A DNA stretch of 64,000 nucleotides from Paralithodes platypus (GCA_032716605.1 CM064492.1:45973403-46037402); one strand, 5' to 3'; counted from the stretch's first letter, positions 44,943-55,479 are shown. Made by a program: numbers and translations. The notes: generated by a model from the letters alone, not told the origin.

Positions 44943-46063
44943 CTATCTATCTATCTATTGCCTGACGCCGTGATCCCCGAATGGGTGGCCACGAACGAAC
45001 CGCCCCATGCACCTCTGTCCCCAGTCAGTCGACGCCCCTCCCCCCAACCAGCACCGCCTTCGTTCATGTACTTCCTCACTCCATCCTTCCACCTCTCATT
45101 CGGTCTACCTCTCCCTCTCTGTCCCTCCACCTCGCTCTCGTACACCCTCTTAGTCATTCTCTCGCTTTCCATACGTTCCATATGGCCGAACCATCTCAAG
45201 TTGTTCCTTTTCACACTTTCCAGCACATCTACCTCCACACCACACCTCCTTCTTACTTCCTCATTAGTCTGTCTATCCCTCCATGTAACTCCGCATGCAC
45301 TCCTTAAATAATTCATTTCCACTGCTCTCACTCTTGGTCTGAGTCTCTCAACCAACGTCCATGCTTCGCTTCCGTAAGTCAGTGTCCGGATTACCACACT
45401 GTCATGCAAGGACTCTTCACTTCCATACTGACCACCCTATTTCTTGTTACTGCTTTTAGCGTTCCTACAACCCTCTTCCCCTGTTGTACCCTCTCCCGAA
45501 CTTCTTCATCCATAGTCCCATCTTTACTCAACACACTGCCCAGATACTTAAAAGAGTTGACGATCTCCATAGCCTGACCGTTCAGCTTCACCTCACACTG
45601 TGACTTCACCCCTTTCGAAGACCATAACTTTGCTCTTCCCCGCATTTACCTTCAAATTCGGTTTTTCGCACACTGTTCCAAACTCATTTACCAGACCCTG
45701 CAACTCCCATTCATTATCACTCATCAGAACTGTATCATCCGCAAACAGCAGTATAGGTAGCTTCCACTCAATTCCCTCCCTTTTCAGCGATACACCAACA
45801 TCCACTGCTCTTGATAGTATTTCTTTTATGACTCCCATCCATATATACAATAAACAACCACAGGGACATCACACACCCCTGTTTCAAACCAACATTCAGG
45901 TCAAAGAACTCGCTCTGCTCACTCTCCACACGTACTGCCGCCTTTGCACCCTCATACATGCTCTTCACTGCTTTCAGCAACTTGCCCTCTACTCCGTATA
46001 TTCTAAGTACTTTCCACAAACCTTCTCTATCCACTCTGTCATATAGGCCTTCTCCAAGTCCAT
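44943..46063 (-). mobile_element. RTE fragment, inverted, 5'-truncated
   Basis: The minus strand from 46063 to 44943 matches the 3' third of the RTE at 2332-5539, from MDLEKAYDRVD to the TAGA tail, seen as (CTAT)n at 44943-44958. Frameshifts occur near 46040, 45850, 45600 and 45410, so it is older than the intact copy. The catalytic LLFADDTVL is still visible around 45735. Confidence 0.92.
44951..46063 (-). pseudogene. RTE reverse transcriptase C-terminal fragment
   Basis: The pieces are 46060-45768 (GLKQGCVMSLWLF), 45850-45593 (LLFADDTVLMSDNEWE), 45645-45391 (FKYLGSVLSKDGTMDEE) and 45409-44951 (YGSEAWTLVERLRPR, RRNNLRWFGHMERM-like). Together they cover the RT core from the palm onward and the C-terminal domain. 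Each piece aligns closely with the intact RTE protein. The SLW variant at the QG motif is shared with the intact copy, so it is a subfamily trait and not a fresh mutation. Confidence 0.88.
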
Positions 46064-46088
46064 ATAACCTACTCATAACCTACTCAAT
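46064..46088. repeat. Target-derived filler at RTE 5' junction
   Basis: The host sequence AACCTACTCA(A)T occurs once in the uninterrupted LINE-F frame but three times here (46066-46100). Two extra copies lie between the truncated RTE end and the host. Confidence 0.7.
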
Positions 46089-46569
46089 AACCTACTCAAT
46101 GAGGGACAACACGGCTTCAGGCAGGGGCGCTCATGCTTATGCCAACTACTGACACACTATGAAGACACCCTCAAAAACATCCAGGAAGGCAACAATGCAG
46201 ATGTAATATATCTGGATTTTGAAAAGGCCTTCGATAAAGTGGACCACGGCATCCTGCTACATAAACTCCGGGACCATGGCATCACAGGATCACTGGGTAG
46301 ATGGCTGCAAAGCTTCTTATCAGGGAGGACACAAAGAGTAGCAGTAAAGGGAGAATTATCAGAAACCAGCAATGTCCAGAGTTGGGTCCCACAAGGCTCG
46401 GTACTCGGCCCGCTATTGTTCATCATACATGTAGGTGACATCGACGAAAAGTTGCAACACTCAGATGCTACCTCCTTCGCCGATGACACACGAATAAAGA
46501 AAATTATAACAAATGTAGGGGATACACAGGAACTACAACAAGACCTAGCCAGAGTACTGAGCTGGGCCA

Positions 46570-46573
<4 letters not shown>
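46089..46573 (+). pseudogene. LINE-F ORF2, reverse transcriptase palm
   Basis: After the RTE insert the frame resumes as NEGQHGFRQGRSCL, YLDFEKAFDKVDHGILLHKL, WVPQGSVLGPLLFIIHV and the catalytic SFADDTRIKK. It ends with LARVLSWAKD and is cut by the poly(T) run at 46574. The palm is almost intact in this stretch. Confidence 0.85.
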
Positions 46574-46608
<35 letters not shown>

Positions 46609-46701
46609 GACAATGAACGGAGGAAGGAAAAACACAGATAAAACAAAAAGGTCCATGTGCCTAAAGGCATCCTCCATTCATAAAATGTTTGTAACAACTG
46701 G
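46574..46701 (-). mobile_element. Short poly(A) retroelement fragment
   Basis: A T29 run at 46574-46602 is a poly(A) tail on the minus strand. The body reads CATGGACCTTTTTGTTTTAT on that strand, like a LINE 3' UTR. Source family unknown. Confidence 0.55.
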
Positions 46702-47290
46702 ATAATAATAATAATAATATTTATTCAGTTAGCAATTTACAGAGTTGGTACCACATAGTTTGTTATAAATATGACATGTACCAGCCTTGCATAATTCCAA
46801 CTAAGGATAGCCCAATAAGGCCGTTAGGCGTATTTCCATTGGGGTCCTTGTGGGATTAGGTTAGCTGGGAAAAAGGGGAGGATAAAGAAATAGATACTTT
46901 AGAGAAAGTATTTCTAGGGGGTTATTTTAAGATACCTTACATCCTATAGTAAATATCAGTAATCCGTAATCAGTAATTATTTCAGTTTGGTTTGTCTATC
47001 TCTTATGTCGTATTTAGTAGTAGACATAAGCTTGGTGCTCCCTTCTCGCAGCTGTCCGGTTCAGGTGTTCCTTCAGGCTACGTCTGAAGGAATACAGTGT
47101 TCTCTTTTCACGGACTGACTGGGATAGGTCGTTCCAGTCTTTGATGGCAGTGAAGAAGAATGTTTGCTTACCCTGTCCTTGGATTCTCGGGACCTTAAAA
47201 TTAAACATCATGTTTCTTGTATTATGTCCACTCCTCTCATTTGCTTTAACAAAATCATTCTTTAGATACTCTGGAGCTCTGTCATAGAAA
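46702..47290 (-). mobile_element. LINE-G 3' fragment
   Basis: The minus strand encodes YDRAPEYLKNDFVKANERSG, VPRIQGQGKQTFF, IKDWNDLSQSVREKRTLYSF and RTAARREHQAYVYY, stopping at 47014. A 3' UTR with the SINE-shared block (46801-46848) and an (ATT)n tail (46702-46720) follow. It is nearly identical to 60366-60990. It interrupts the LINE-F reverse transcriptase. Confidence 0.85.
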
Positions 47291-48034
47291 ATTGGATGGA
47301 GAAAACTGAATGGAGAAAAATTTGAGCTGCTGAGGTATGGCAACAACCATGAAATAATAGCAGCAACAGACTACCTCTACAATGACCAAACCATTCAGGA
47401 TAAGGATCAAGTAAAAGACCTGGGGATCTACATGAGTAATGATGCAACGTTCACCCATCACTACAACCAAATCGCCGTAACCGCTAGAAAAATGACTGGA
47501 TGTGTGCTCAGAACTTTCAGAACAAGGAAGGGAGGAGAAATGTATGCTTACTTTGTGGAAAACCCTAGTCCGAGAGGCTCCAACACCTGAAGCTCTACTC
47601 CCTACAAAGGAGGAGAGAGCGATACATCGCCATCTACGTTTGGAAAAAACTTGAGGGGATAGTTCCAAACGTAGGATTACAAGAAAACATCCACCCAAGG
47701 AGAGGACGGCTGTTCTACGTGCGAGGTACCCAGGGCACAACACAAAAATTACGAACCCTGGTACATAATTCCTTCACTCACAACGGCACCCGCCTCTACA
47801 ACTGTCTACCACGAGAACTCTGAGAGACCTCTGAGAGACTTCACAAATGCCACAACAGAGTGCTTCAAAAGAAAATTAGATAAGTGGCTTAGTGAAGTAC
47901 CGGACGAATCACCAACACCAGGATACCCCAGCTCCCACCACAACACCCTCCCAGTCGTCGCACGAGGGTTAGGAGCAGAGGAGCGTCCTGGCCCCAGTGG
48001 AGGCCCACCTCAACTGCGGCCAGTAGAAGGCAAA
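47291..48034 (+). pseudogene. LINE-F ORF2, C-terminal region
   Basis: Broken frames read KLNGEKFELLRYGNN, QVKDLGIYMSNDATFTH, RKMTGCVLRTFRTRK, RERYIAIYVWKKLEGIVPN and NGTRLYNCLPRELR. They end with VPDEPPTPGYPSSHHNTLPV near 48000. This region aligns with the LINE-E fragments at 50023 and 57336, so E and F are related families. A deletion near 47560 removes part of the connection domain. Confidence 0.75.
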
Positions 48035-48059
48035 ATTCTTCAAAGTAATCAAAGTAAAA

Positions 48060-49121
48060 GTAAAAGTAAAGTAATGGTGTGTAATAGGGGAGAGCATAGG
48101 GTGAATCTAGATGTGAGGCTGGATGGGGAAATATTGGAACAAGTAGAGTGTTTTAAATATCTAGGAGGAACGATAAGCAGGAGTGAAGGTATGGAAGTGG
48201 AGGTAAAACAGAGAGTGTGTGAAGGAAGGAAGGTTTTCGGAGCAATGGGAAGTACTGTATGTGGAAGACGAGAAATCTCGGAGTGAAAGTAAAAAGTGCA
48301 CTGTATCAAGGAATTGTTGTGCCAACAGTGATTTATGGGGCTGAGACATGGGCTCTGAAGAAAAGGAGAAAGAGGGCTGGATGTGATGGAGATGAGCTGC
48401 TTGAGGAGTATGTGTGGAGTTACTCATAGAGACAGATTGAGGAATGAAGAGATACGTAGGAGAGTGGGGCAGCAGGAACATTTGTCAGCCAGAGTGGACA
48501 GAAGGGTGCTGAGCTGGTATGGTCATGTTGAACGAATGGGAGATGAAAGGCTTACAAAGAGAATATGTGAGTCAGGTACAAGGGGAGATAGAAGGGCAGG
48601 AAGACCCCCATTGAAATGGAGAGACTGTGTAAGAAAGGCTTTGGATGATAGAGGAATGACAATAGATCAGGCAGGGGAGGTGGTGGTGGACAGGAGTGAA
48701 TGGAGAATGCTTGTGAATAGTTGAGTGAACACGTGGTCATTTGGAGTAAGGGGTCGGGCACAAGTTGGGCTAGATAATAGTCCATCAGGCGCCTGGCCCG
48801 GGGAGACGATTAATATGAAGGGTGCGCCTGGAAGTGTGGTGGGAGGGCTTGTGGCTTTGGCTCCGCTGCATGTCTGCCTGCCGAGATCGGAACCTCTCCG
48901 GGTGGTCGGGTGCCGGGGGAGTGCTGGAGCGACCTTGGTGACCCTGGTCTCTGGGTCTTCTCCTGGGTGACCTGGATGTGTGTGAGTTTGTGCTTTTTAT
49001 CTGTGTTTATTTGTTGTTTTATGTTTTATGTTGTTTTTGTGTTTTCCCTGTTCTTGCTCTGTCTTGAGTCGGCTACCCCCAAAATGGGGATTGGGCCTGA
49101 GCATATAGATAGATAGATAGA
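48060..49121 (+). mobile_element. RTE-2 fragment, 5'-truncated, TAGA tail
   Basis: It contains the C-terminal part of an RTE protein, a 3' UTR of about 370 bp and a (TAGA)n tail (49097-49121). It is inserted in the AAAGTAA-rich tail of LINE-F. ATCAAAGTAAA-like sequence occurs on both sides (48045-48065 and 49122-49135). Confidence 0.8.
48068..48724 (+). pseudogene. RTE-2 C-terminal protein fragment
   Basis: The first part reads VMVCNRGEHRVNLDVRL and VECFKYLGGTISRSEGMEVE. A frameshift near 48285 leads to LYQGIVVPTVIYGAETWALK, and another to MSCLRSMCGVTHRDRLRNEE, VLSWYGHVERMGDERLTKRI and GRPPLKWRDCVRKAL, ending with RSEWRMLVNS at 48724. It belongs to an RTE subfamily distinct from the one at 2332, whose cognate reads LRWFGHMERM. 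No RT core is left. Confidence 0.85.
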
Positions 49122-49154
49122 ATCAAAGTAAAGTAAGTAATAGGCCTATAGGTT

Positions 49155-49295
49155 AGTAGCTGTTACTGTTAGGTAAAGGTTAGGCTAGTAGCTGTTAGGT
49201 AAAGGTTAGCCTAGTAGCTGTTAGATAATGGTTAGCAACTGTTAGATAATTTAGGTAAAGGTTAGCAACTGTTAGGGAAAGGTTAGTAGGCCCTA
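49155..49295. repeat. Imperfect ~28-bp tandem repeat
   Basis: GTAGCTGTTAGGTAAAGGTT and variants (AGCAACTGTTAGATAATGG) recur about five times. Confidence 0.75.
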
Positions 49296-49589
49296 GGGTG
49301 TCATAATTCAGCCTACTAGATTAGGTTACCGTAGCCTAGTTAAGTCAAGTTAGTCTAATAAAAAATATTAAAAAGGGGGAGAAGGCGCAGTTCTGAAGAA
49401 TTACCTTAATTACAAACCTCGGAAAAAACTTTTGGTAATAGTTTATGACCAAGCAGATACGGGCCCCATCGATGAATCGATGATTGTCAGTGTTTTATCA
49501 CTTTCATGAACGATACTTTGTTGGTGTACAGTACATGTAATTACCGTCGCAAAGTCACTATAAGTGAAATACGAGAAACTGTTGGATTG
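49296..49589. other. Low-copy intron sequence
   Basis: I see nothing assignable here. Confidence 0.5.
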
Positions 49590-49712
49590 TTCACCCATAA
49601 ACGGAGCGTGAGCTGGGTTTAGACCGTCGCGAACCCATAAACAGGGAACGTGAGCTGGGTTTAGACCGTCGCGCACCCATAAACAGGGAACGTGAGCTGG
49701 GTTTAGACCGTC
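49583..49712. repeat. 42-bp tandem repeat, three units
   Basis: Three units of the repeat seen at 23936-24018, with the same downstream flank (49713-49890). Confidence 0.88.
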
Positions 49713-49990
49713 GGCGAGACAGGTTAGTTTTAGGTTAGGGTAGGTTAGGTTAAATTAGCCTAATGTTGAAAATACTAAAATGCGACGGTCCTCGGTATTA
49801 AACAACACTCTACGGTATATCAAAGAAAAAAAGAAAAATAAACAACAAATTACCTGAAAAACTTGTATTTGGTTGGTGATAAATTTTTACCAAACTTTTT
49901 CCCCATTATCCAACTAGGGTAGGCCTAGGGTAAGGTAACCAATAGGTACACAAATAAACATGGATAATTTCCTTTCGATGACTGTACAAA

Positions 49991-50912
49991 CAGGGTGTCA
50001 AATGAAAGCCAAGTCCATTATTAATATGGGTTTCAAAGTACATAACCAGGTCAAAGTTGCGGCTGCGAAACGTCTAACGGGTTGGATTCTGCGTACATTT
50101 AAAACACGCGGTGAATTACCTATGACAACGCTCTTCAAATCTCTAGTGCTACCGCGGCTTGAATACTGTAGCATATTAACATCCCCATACAAAGCATGTG
50201 AAATAAATGACTTAGAGAGTGTAAGAAATTTCACTTTGCATATAAGTTCGATATAACAGCTACACTATTGGGAGCGTTTAAGAGCACTGAAACTGTACTC
50301 GCTGGAACGTAGAAGAGAACGTTACCTAATAATATACACGTGGAAAATCGCAGAGGGTTTATTACCAAACCTACATACTCCGATAGTCATGAAATTCAGT
50401 GATAGGAGAGGCTGGGAATGCGATATCCCCCGGATGAATAACAGGGGTGCTATGGGCTCTCTGCGAGAGGGCTGGTTATCACACAGAGGCCCACGTCTCT
50501 TCAACAAACTCCCACAGCGAGTAAGAGACATGAGGGACGTCTCGTTAGACAACTTCAAGAGAGCCCTCGATGTCGAACTGCAAAAAGTGCCAGACGAGCC
50601 CATCTTCGCAAGGGAGCGAGCTGTCGCTTCAAACAGTCTGCTGCACCAAATCACCACCCATAACGAGGCGCGACGCGCTCCTCGGTGCCGCTAGAAGAGT
50701 GGCGAACACATCACAAGGTAAGGTATTATTTTTAGTCTACATTACTGTATTGTATATATATATACGTAAGGATCAAGACAAGGTTTTTAGTTCAGAGTTT
50801 AACTTTGAAGTGATAAATTTGTCAAAACAATGCTATTTCATGTTAATTTTATTTTATTCCTTCTCATATTCATCCAAGTCTTCAAGCAAAATTGCTCTGG
50901 TTTGACACCCTG
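49991..50912. mobile_element. hAT-type element carrying a LINE-E insert
   Basis: Its ends CAGGGTGTCAAA and TTTGACACCCTG match those of the MITE at 24670. It is flanked by perfect 8-bp copies of TGTACAAA (49983-49990 and 50913-50920). Removing it rejoins the LINE-H frame as DDCTNAPHNLRLASVN. The interior is mostly a LINE-E fragment (50023-50724). Confidence 0.88.
50023..50724 (+). pseudogene. LINE-E fragment inside the hAT element
   Basis: It encodes MGFKVHNQVKVAAAKRLTGW, FKSLVLPRLEYCS, RRERYLIIYTWKIAEGLLPN and GPRLFNKLPQRVRDMRDVSL up to 50694. This is the C-terminal region after the reverse transcriptase. A one-base deletion near 50226 and a stop near 50257 break the frame. Its flanks ATTATT (50017-50022 and 50725-50730) are a short target duplication, so it inserted into the hAT element as a retrotransposon. 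It is nearly identical to 57549-58240. Confidence 0.85.
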
Positions 50913-50920
50913 TGTACAAA

Positions 50921-51650
50921 TGCCCCCCACAATCTCAGACTTGCTAGTGTGAATGTTGGTAGTTTGAATCTGCGTGCAAATGAAGTGGCCGAGATGTGTG
51001 AGAGGAGGCGAGTGGACGTCTGCTGTGCCCAGGAAACACTCTGGAAAAGGCATGGGGTACAGTGGATTGTTGGAAGAAAGAAAAGATATAGGATCTACTG
51101 GATGGGGGTGGAGACTGACAAAGCGAAAGGAGGAGTGGGTGTTCTGGTGGCTGAAGAGCTGGCGGAAAGTGTGCTTCAGATTACGAGAGTTAGTGAAAGG
51201 CTGATTGTTTTGAAATTGAAAGTTGGTGAAAGAATTCTGAATGTGATATCTGCATATGCCCCACAGGCTGGTCTACAGAAACAGATAAAAGAGGACTTCT
51301 GGAATGACACCGTCAGTGTCAGTTCAGGTCTCTCTGAGAATGAAATAACAATCGTGGGAGCATCTGCAGATGGATACGAGGGGGTACATGGAGGAAATGG
51401 TTACGGAAGGCGAATATATACTGGAGTCCTGCGTTGCACTCAACATGGTTTTGTGTAACACAAAGTTCAAGAAAAGACAGAGCCATCTGATCACATATAA
51501 CTCTGGGGTCTCCAGTAGCCAGATAGATTACTTCTTGGTTAACAGGAAAGCCTGGAAACTGGTTCGGGATGTAAAGGTCATCCCGAGCGAAGAATGTATC
51601 CCCCAGCCTAAGCTACTTGTGTGCGACATGAGCTAATACAGAGATCCTAA
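50921..51650 (+). pseudogene. LINE-H endonuclease
   Basis: It begins RLASVNVGSLNLRANEVAEM and has CCAQETLWKRHG, VISAYAPQAG and a degraded catalytic stretch (EITIVGASADG where GDFN is expected). A frameshift near 51390 leads to LESCVALNMVLCNTKF and SQIDYFLVNRKAWKLVRDVK, where a SDH-type motif should follow but is eroded. It is an RTE-clade type endonuclease, now inactive. Confidence 0.82.
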
Positions 51651-53059
51651 GCGCAAGAAGGTATACATGCCCAAAAGGAAAGTGTGGCTGCTGAAGAACA
51701 AGGAAGTTAGGGATAGGTTTCATAGTGAACTGGAGGAAATTAATATAAATAAGGAAGCTAGGCCTAACGATGTAAATAGTTAATGGAATTTTCTTAAGCA
51801 TAGGCTAGCCTTATCGCTGCCACTGACAAAGTCTGTGGGAAAACAAAGGGTCACCCCAGGAATAAGACCTCATGGTGGTGGAACGATGAGGTAGAACATG
51901 CTGTGAAAGGGAAAAGGAGATGCTTCAAAGCATGGAAGAAGGGAGGCAGCAAGGATGAATACCAGGCAGCTAAACGAACTGCCAAAAGAGTTATTTACAA
52001 TGCTAAAAAAGGTATTAAGGACCTGGTCCTCGAACAAGTGTGTAACACTGACAATCCCAATGGGATCTTTAACCTAGCTAGGCGAGTTAAAAATGACAGT
52101 AGGGATATTATAGGTGAACAGTGTGTTAGAAACGATAATGGGAAGATTGTGTATGCAGAAAATGAAATCAGAGAAGCATGGAAGGCACACTATGAATGAT
52201 TGCTAAATGTAGAGTTTGAATGGGATAAGGAACAGCTTAGTATCGATAAACCAATATCTGGACCCCCTCCTTTGATAGCACCAGCTGTAGTGAGCGACGC
52301 AATCAATAAAATGAAGGGCGGTAAAGCTCCAGGGTGCTCTGACATTATCGCTGAGATGATAAAAGCCTCAGGGGAGACTGGTGTCAACTTAGTCACTGAG
52401 TTGATAAACACCATTATTAAAGATGCGAAAATCCCTGAGGATTGGCACAAAAATGTAATAGTAAATATACACAAAGGAAAAGGGGATGCGCTAGATAGAG
52501 GTATTTATAGGGGCCTGAAAATGTTTGACCAAATCATGAAGGTCTGTGAGAGAGTCTTTGATCAGGCAAAGAATCTCCATTGATTATATGCAGTTTGGTT
52601 TTATGCCAGGACATGGTACAACCGATGCTATCTTCATAGTCAGGCAGATACAGGAAAGATACTTACTAAAAGGCAGGGATCTTTACTTTGTGTTTGTAGA
52701 CCTGGAGAAGGCCTCTGACAGGGTACCTAGAGATATTGTGCAGTGGGCTATGAGGAAACTTGGTGTGGAAGAGAGAGTGGCTGGTGCGTGTGATAATGAA
52801 GATGTATGAGGATTCACGAAGTGCGGTGAGGGTGAAGGGTGTACTGAGTGATGAGTTCGCAGTCCGTGTTGGAGTTAATCAGGGTTCAGTGTTAAGCCCC
52901 CTCCTCTTTATTATGGTCCTTGAGGCACTGTCTAGAGTTTTTAGAGGTGGACTCCCGTTGGAACTGTTTTATGCAGACGATTTAGTCCTAATAGCTGACA
53001 ATATGCAAGATGCTGAGGCCAAATTCAGAAGATGGAGAGAGGGCATGTCGAGCTAGGGT
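51651..53059 (+). pseudogene. LINE-H reverse transcriptase, 5' and palm regions
   Basis: The linker (51651-52200) is Lys-rich with KTRPHGGGTMR-like and YQAAKRTAKRVIYNAKK. The RT proper shows MKGGKAPGCSDIIAEMIKAS, IPEDWHKNVIVNIHKGKGDA, YMQFGFMPGHGTTDAIFIVR, FVFVDLEKASDRVPRDIVQW, VGVNQGSVLSPLLFIMVLEA and the catalytic LFYADDLVLIADN. Frameshifts occur near 52560 and 52800. A TAG at 53054-53056 interrupts just before MITE copy D. Confidence 0.85.
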
Positions 53060-53063
53060 TTAA

Positions 53064-53541
53064 CCCTCCAGCCCCGGCTACGCATTACATAAATATTGGC
53101 CGAAACCCGGGTGTTTTGGCCGAAAAACGTCTAGGCTAGGCTACCGTATCATTGTTATGCTGACTGCTTCCCGCATTCCCGTGCATCCCCAAGCGTAGCT
53201 GTGTTATTTACCTGTAGAATGGCGTTAAGTAGAGCTCTCTAAGTCAACTGGTTGAGTTGTGATGATGATTTCAGTGGAGATAACTTACAGCAACAACAGC
53301 CACTTTACAATACTTTTCGATACTTAACAACAACATACAGGCACACACGAACAAGCGACGCTCTCCTTCTTGTGGCCGGAGATGCGGGGCGTCGGTCCAG
53401 CCGGCTGTTGTTTACATGCGTCGGACCGACGCCTCGCACACCAAGCTCACAGGCTTTCAACCACTGTTACAATGTTGTACCACCCGGGTTCCTGGGGGCA
53501 AAACATAATGGTACACACGTGTACCATCCGAGTTTGAAGGG
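53064..53541 (+). mobile_element. TTAA-flanked MITE, copy D, with a foreign right end
   Basis: Flanked by TTAA at 53060-53063 and 53542-53545. From the left it matches copy A to about 53463. The last 78 bp (from CCACTGTTACAATGTTGTAC to GAGTTTGAAGGG) is unlike the other copies, although the terminal AGGGTTAA is kept. Removing it rejoins LINE-H as GLRVNINKTKVM. Confidence 0.85.
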
Positions 53542-53545
53542 TTAA

Positions 53546-54592
53546 GAGTCAATATTAACAAAACCAAGGTTATGCATTGTAGATTGAGACAAGGCAATGT
53601 GGAAAAGAGCGGTGAATACCCATGTGCAGTGTGGGGAAAGGGTGTGGGCGCTAACTCGATTCAATGCAGCATCTGTCGACGCTTGGTGCACCCTGGGAGT
53701 AAGCACTGTAGGACCCTTTTTTTTTTTTTTTTTTCTATGGTACTGAGGGAGACAGAAGGCATAACTGCCTGCAGCGAGTGCCTCCCCCAGACTTCAAAGA
53801 GTGACAGGGCCGAAATCAAGGGACGTTCGAGCTAAAATGCCTGGACACACTGAGTTTGAAGCAATTTAAGTCATAGGAAGAGGGAAAGACTGATTCTGGG
53901 AGAGAGTTCCAGAGCTCAGCCGAAGGATTAGTCAGAAATAGAGAAATTTAAGTGCGTAGTGTGCAAAGGCGAGCTTGTGTTAAGTGATGATCCTGTGGCT
54001 GTGAATTTTGGAAATGATTCATTGGAGCTGGTGGACAAGTTTTGTTACCTAGGAGATACCATCTCTGCCGGTGGTGGGGCCGAGGCTGCCACTGTCGCTA
54101 GAATTAGATGTGGCTGGGAGAAGTTCAGAGAACTGCTGCCAATTCTGACCATGAAATGAATGACTCTCAGGGGAAGGTGTATGCCTCATGTGTTAGAAGT
54201 GCAATGACGTATGCCTCAGAAACATGGGCCGTTAAAGTAGAGGATGTCAACAGAATGGAATGTAATGAGAAGAGAATGGCGAGATGGATGTGTGGGGCCA
54301 GGCTGCAGGATAGAATAACAAACGATGAGCTGAGGAGATATTTAGGTATAAAGAGTATTAGTGAGGTGATGCGTACAAGTAGACTGGGATGGTATGGACA
54401 TATGGAGAGAATGGATGAACAAAATTGGGTGAAAAGATGCAGGTCTGTGATTGTGGAGTGATCTGCATCAAGGGGTGGACTGAGGAAGACCTGGGATCGG
54501 ACTATACATGCCGATCTCAAATCCAAAAACTTGACAAGTGAAGCAGCCCTCAACAGGGTTGCCTGGAACGCCGCCATTAGGACAAGAGACTG
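53546..54592 (+). pseudogene. LINE-H C-terminal region
   Basis: After MITE copy D the frame reads RVNINKTKVMHCRLRQGNVE and QCSICRRLVHPG, a Cys-containing motif of this RTE group. It is cut by a LINE fragment (about 53712-53945) and then reads CVVCKGELVLSDDPV, FCYLGDTISAGGGAE, VRSAMTYASETWAVK, RLGWYGHMERMDEQNW and LTSEAALNRVAWNAAIRTRD. Frameshifts lie near 54100 and 54460. It ends at about 54592. Confidence 0.82.
53712..53945 (-). mobile_element. LINE 3' fragment with poly(A)
   Basis: A T17 run at about 53717-53733 is a poly(A) tail on the minus strand. Upstream on that strand are frames like LWNSLPESV and CFKLSVSRHF, typical of the last 30 residues of CR1/L2 LINE proteins. Confidence 0.6.
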
Positions 54593-54640
54593 AAACTGCA
54601 CGTATGTGTGGAACACTCGGTCTTAAATTTTATGTATGTA

Positions 54641-54927
54641 CAGTAGGGTCCCGCATAAAACGTGTTCGCATAAAACGAGTCTCGATTAAAACGACCGACC
54701 TAAAATTCGCTTTGTACGAAATATCGTCGCTTTGTATGAAATGGCGTTCGCTTTGTACGAAATATAGTTCGCTTTGTATGAAATATCGTTCGCTTTGTAC
54801 GAAAATTTTCGCTTACAGTGAAAATTGACGATATTGCGCCACCAAAATGCTGTGTTCACATAAAACGAAATCGCATAAAACGCCCTCGTTTATCGACCAT
54901 AAACTCGGTTTATGTGAGACCCTACTG
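54641..54927. mobile_element. pogo/Tigger-type MITE, 287 bp
   Basis: The ends are CAGTAGGGTCCCGCATAAA and, inverted, CAGTAGGGTCTCACATAAA, flanked by TA (54639-54640 and 54928-54929). The centre (54709-54800) repeats TTCGCTTTGTACGAAATAT about five times. It has no coding capacity. Confidence 0.85.
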
Positions 54928-54929
54928 TA

Positions 54930-55479
54930 TATCCGTCTCCCAAATTTCAGAAGCATATCCTATTTAGTCTCTTATTATGCAGGAATGGTTGTAGTTTCAT
55001 GTGACACAAAGTGTTTGGGAATATTCCTATTAATTGTTGAGAGAAATAGGTTGAAAGTTAGTGCGTAGTCTACCTATTATTCCTCGGCGCCCTAAACGTA
55101 TGCGGCCGGTCCAATAGGTACTAATGGCCCTTTAACTCGAACACTATAAAAGCAGGGTGGTTCCTCTGTAGATATGATGTATGTCATTCATTACTCTAAT
55201 CAGCTATGTAAGTATCATTGAAAGTCGACAGCCACAACAGGGATATTTTTCAAGCTTTTTCAATGAAACATAAAATTTGAGCATATTTTATTTTTCCTGC
55301 TCAATTATCATTTGTTTGAGTGTATAAGACTTTTGGTGTGGTCTGAAACATAAGATATAACCTTATTACATATGATTACATAAAAAGAAAATCAGCATAG
55401 GAAGGCTTGTAAAGCTCGACAAAACACGCCTCCTAGTAGGGCCAATTTTTTTTTTTTTAAACAGTTACCTGTCAGGATA
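54930..55479. other. Low-copy intron sequence
   Basis: I see no gene or clear repeat beyond a T12 run at 55448. Confidence 0.6.

Larger units (their letters stand above)
41713..48030 (+). mobile_element. LINE-F, CR1-like retrotransposon with PHD/CCCH ORF1 and nested inserts
   Basis: ORF1 lies at 41713-43260 and ORF2 at about 43250-47880, followed by a short 3' end with AAAGTAA repeats (48035-48067). Inserts in order are MITE copy C (42357-42831), an inverted RTE fragment (44943-46063 plus filler), a poly(A) element (46574-46701) and a LINE-G fragment (46702-47290). Each host junction can be rejoined by reading frame. Confidence 0.8.
49955..54615 (+). mobile_element. LINE-H, RTE-like retrotransposon with nested inserts
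   Basis: The endonuclease, reverse transcriptase and C-terminal region occur in order on the plus strand. Inserts are a hAT element (49991-50912), MITE copy D (53064-53541) and a LINE fragment (about 53712-53945). A second fragment of the same family lies at 59696-59970. The 5' start is uncertain and the 3' end is near 54615. Confidence 0.8.
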
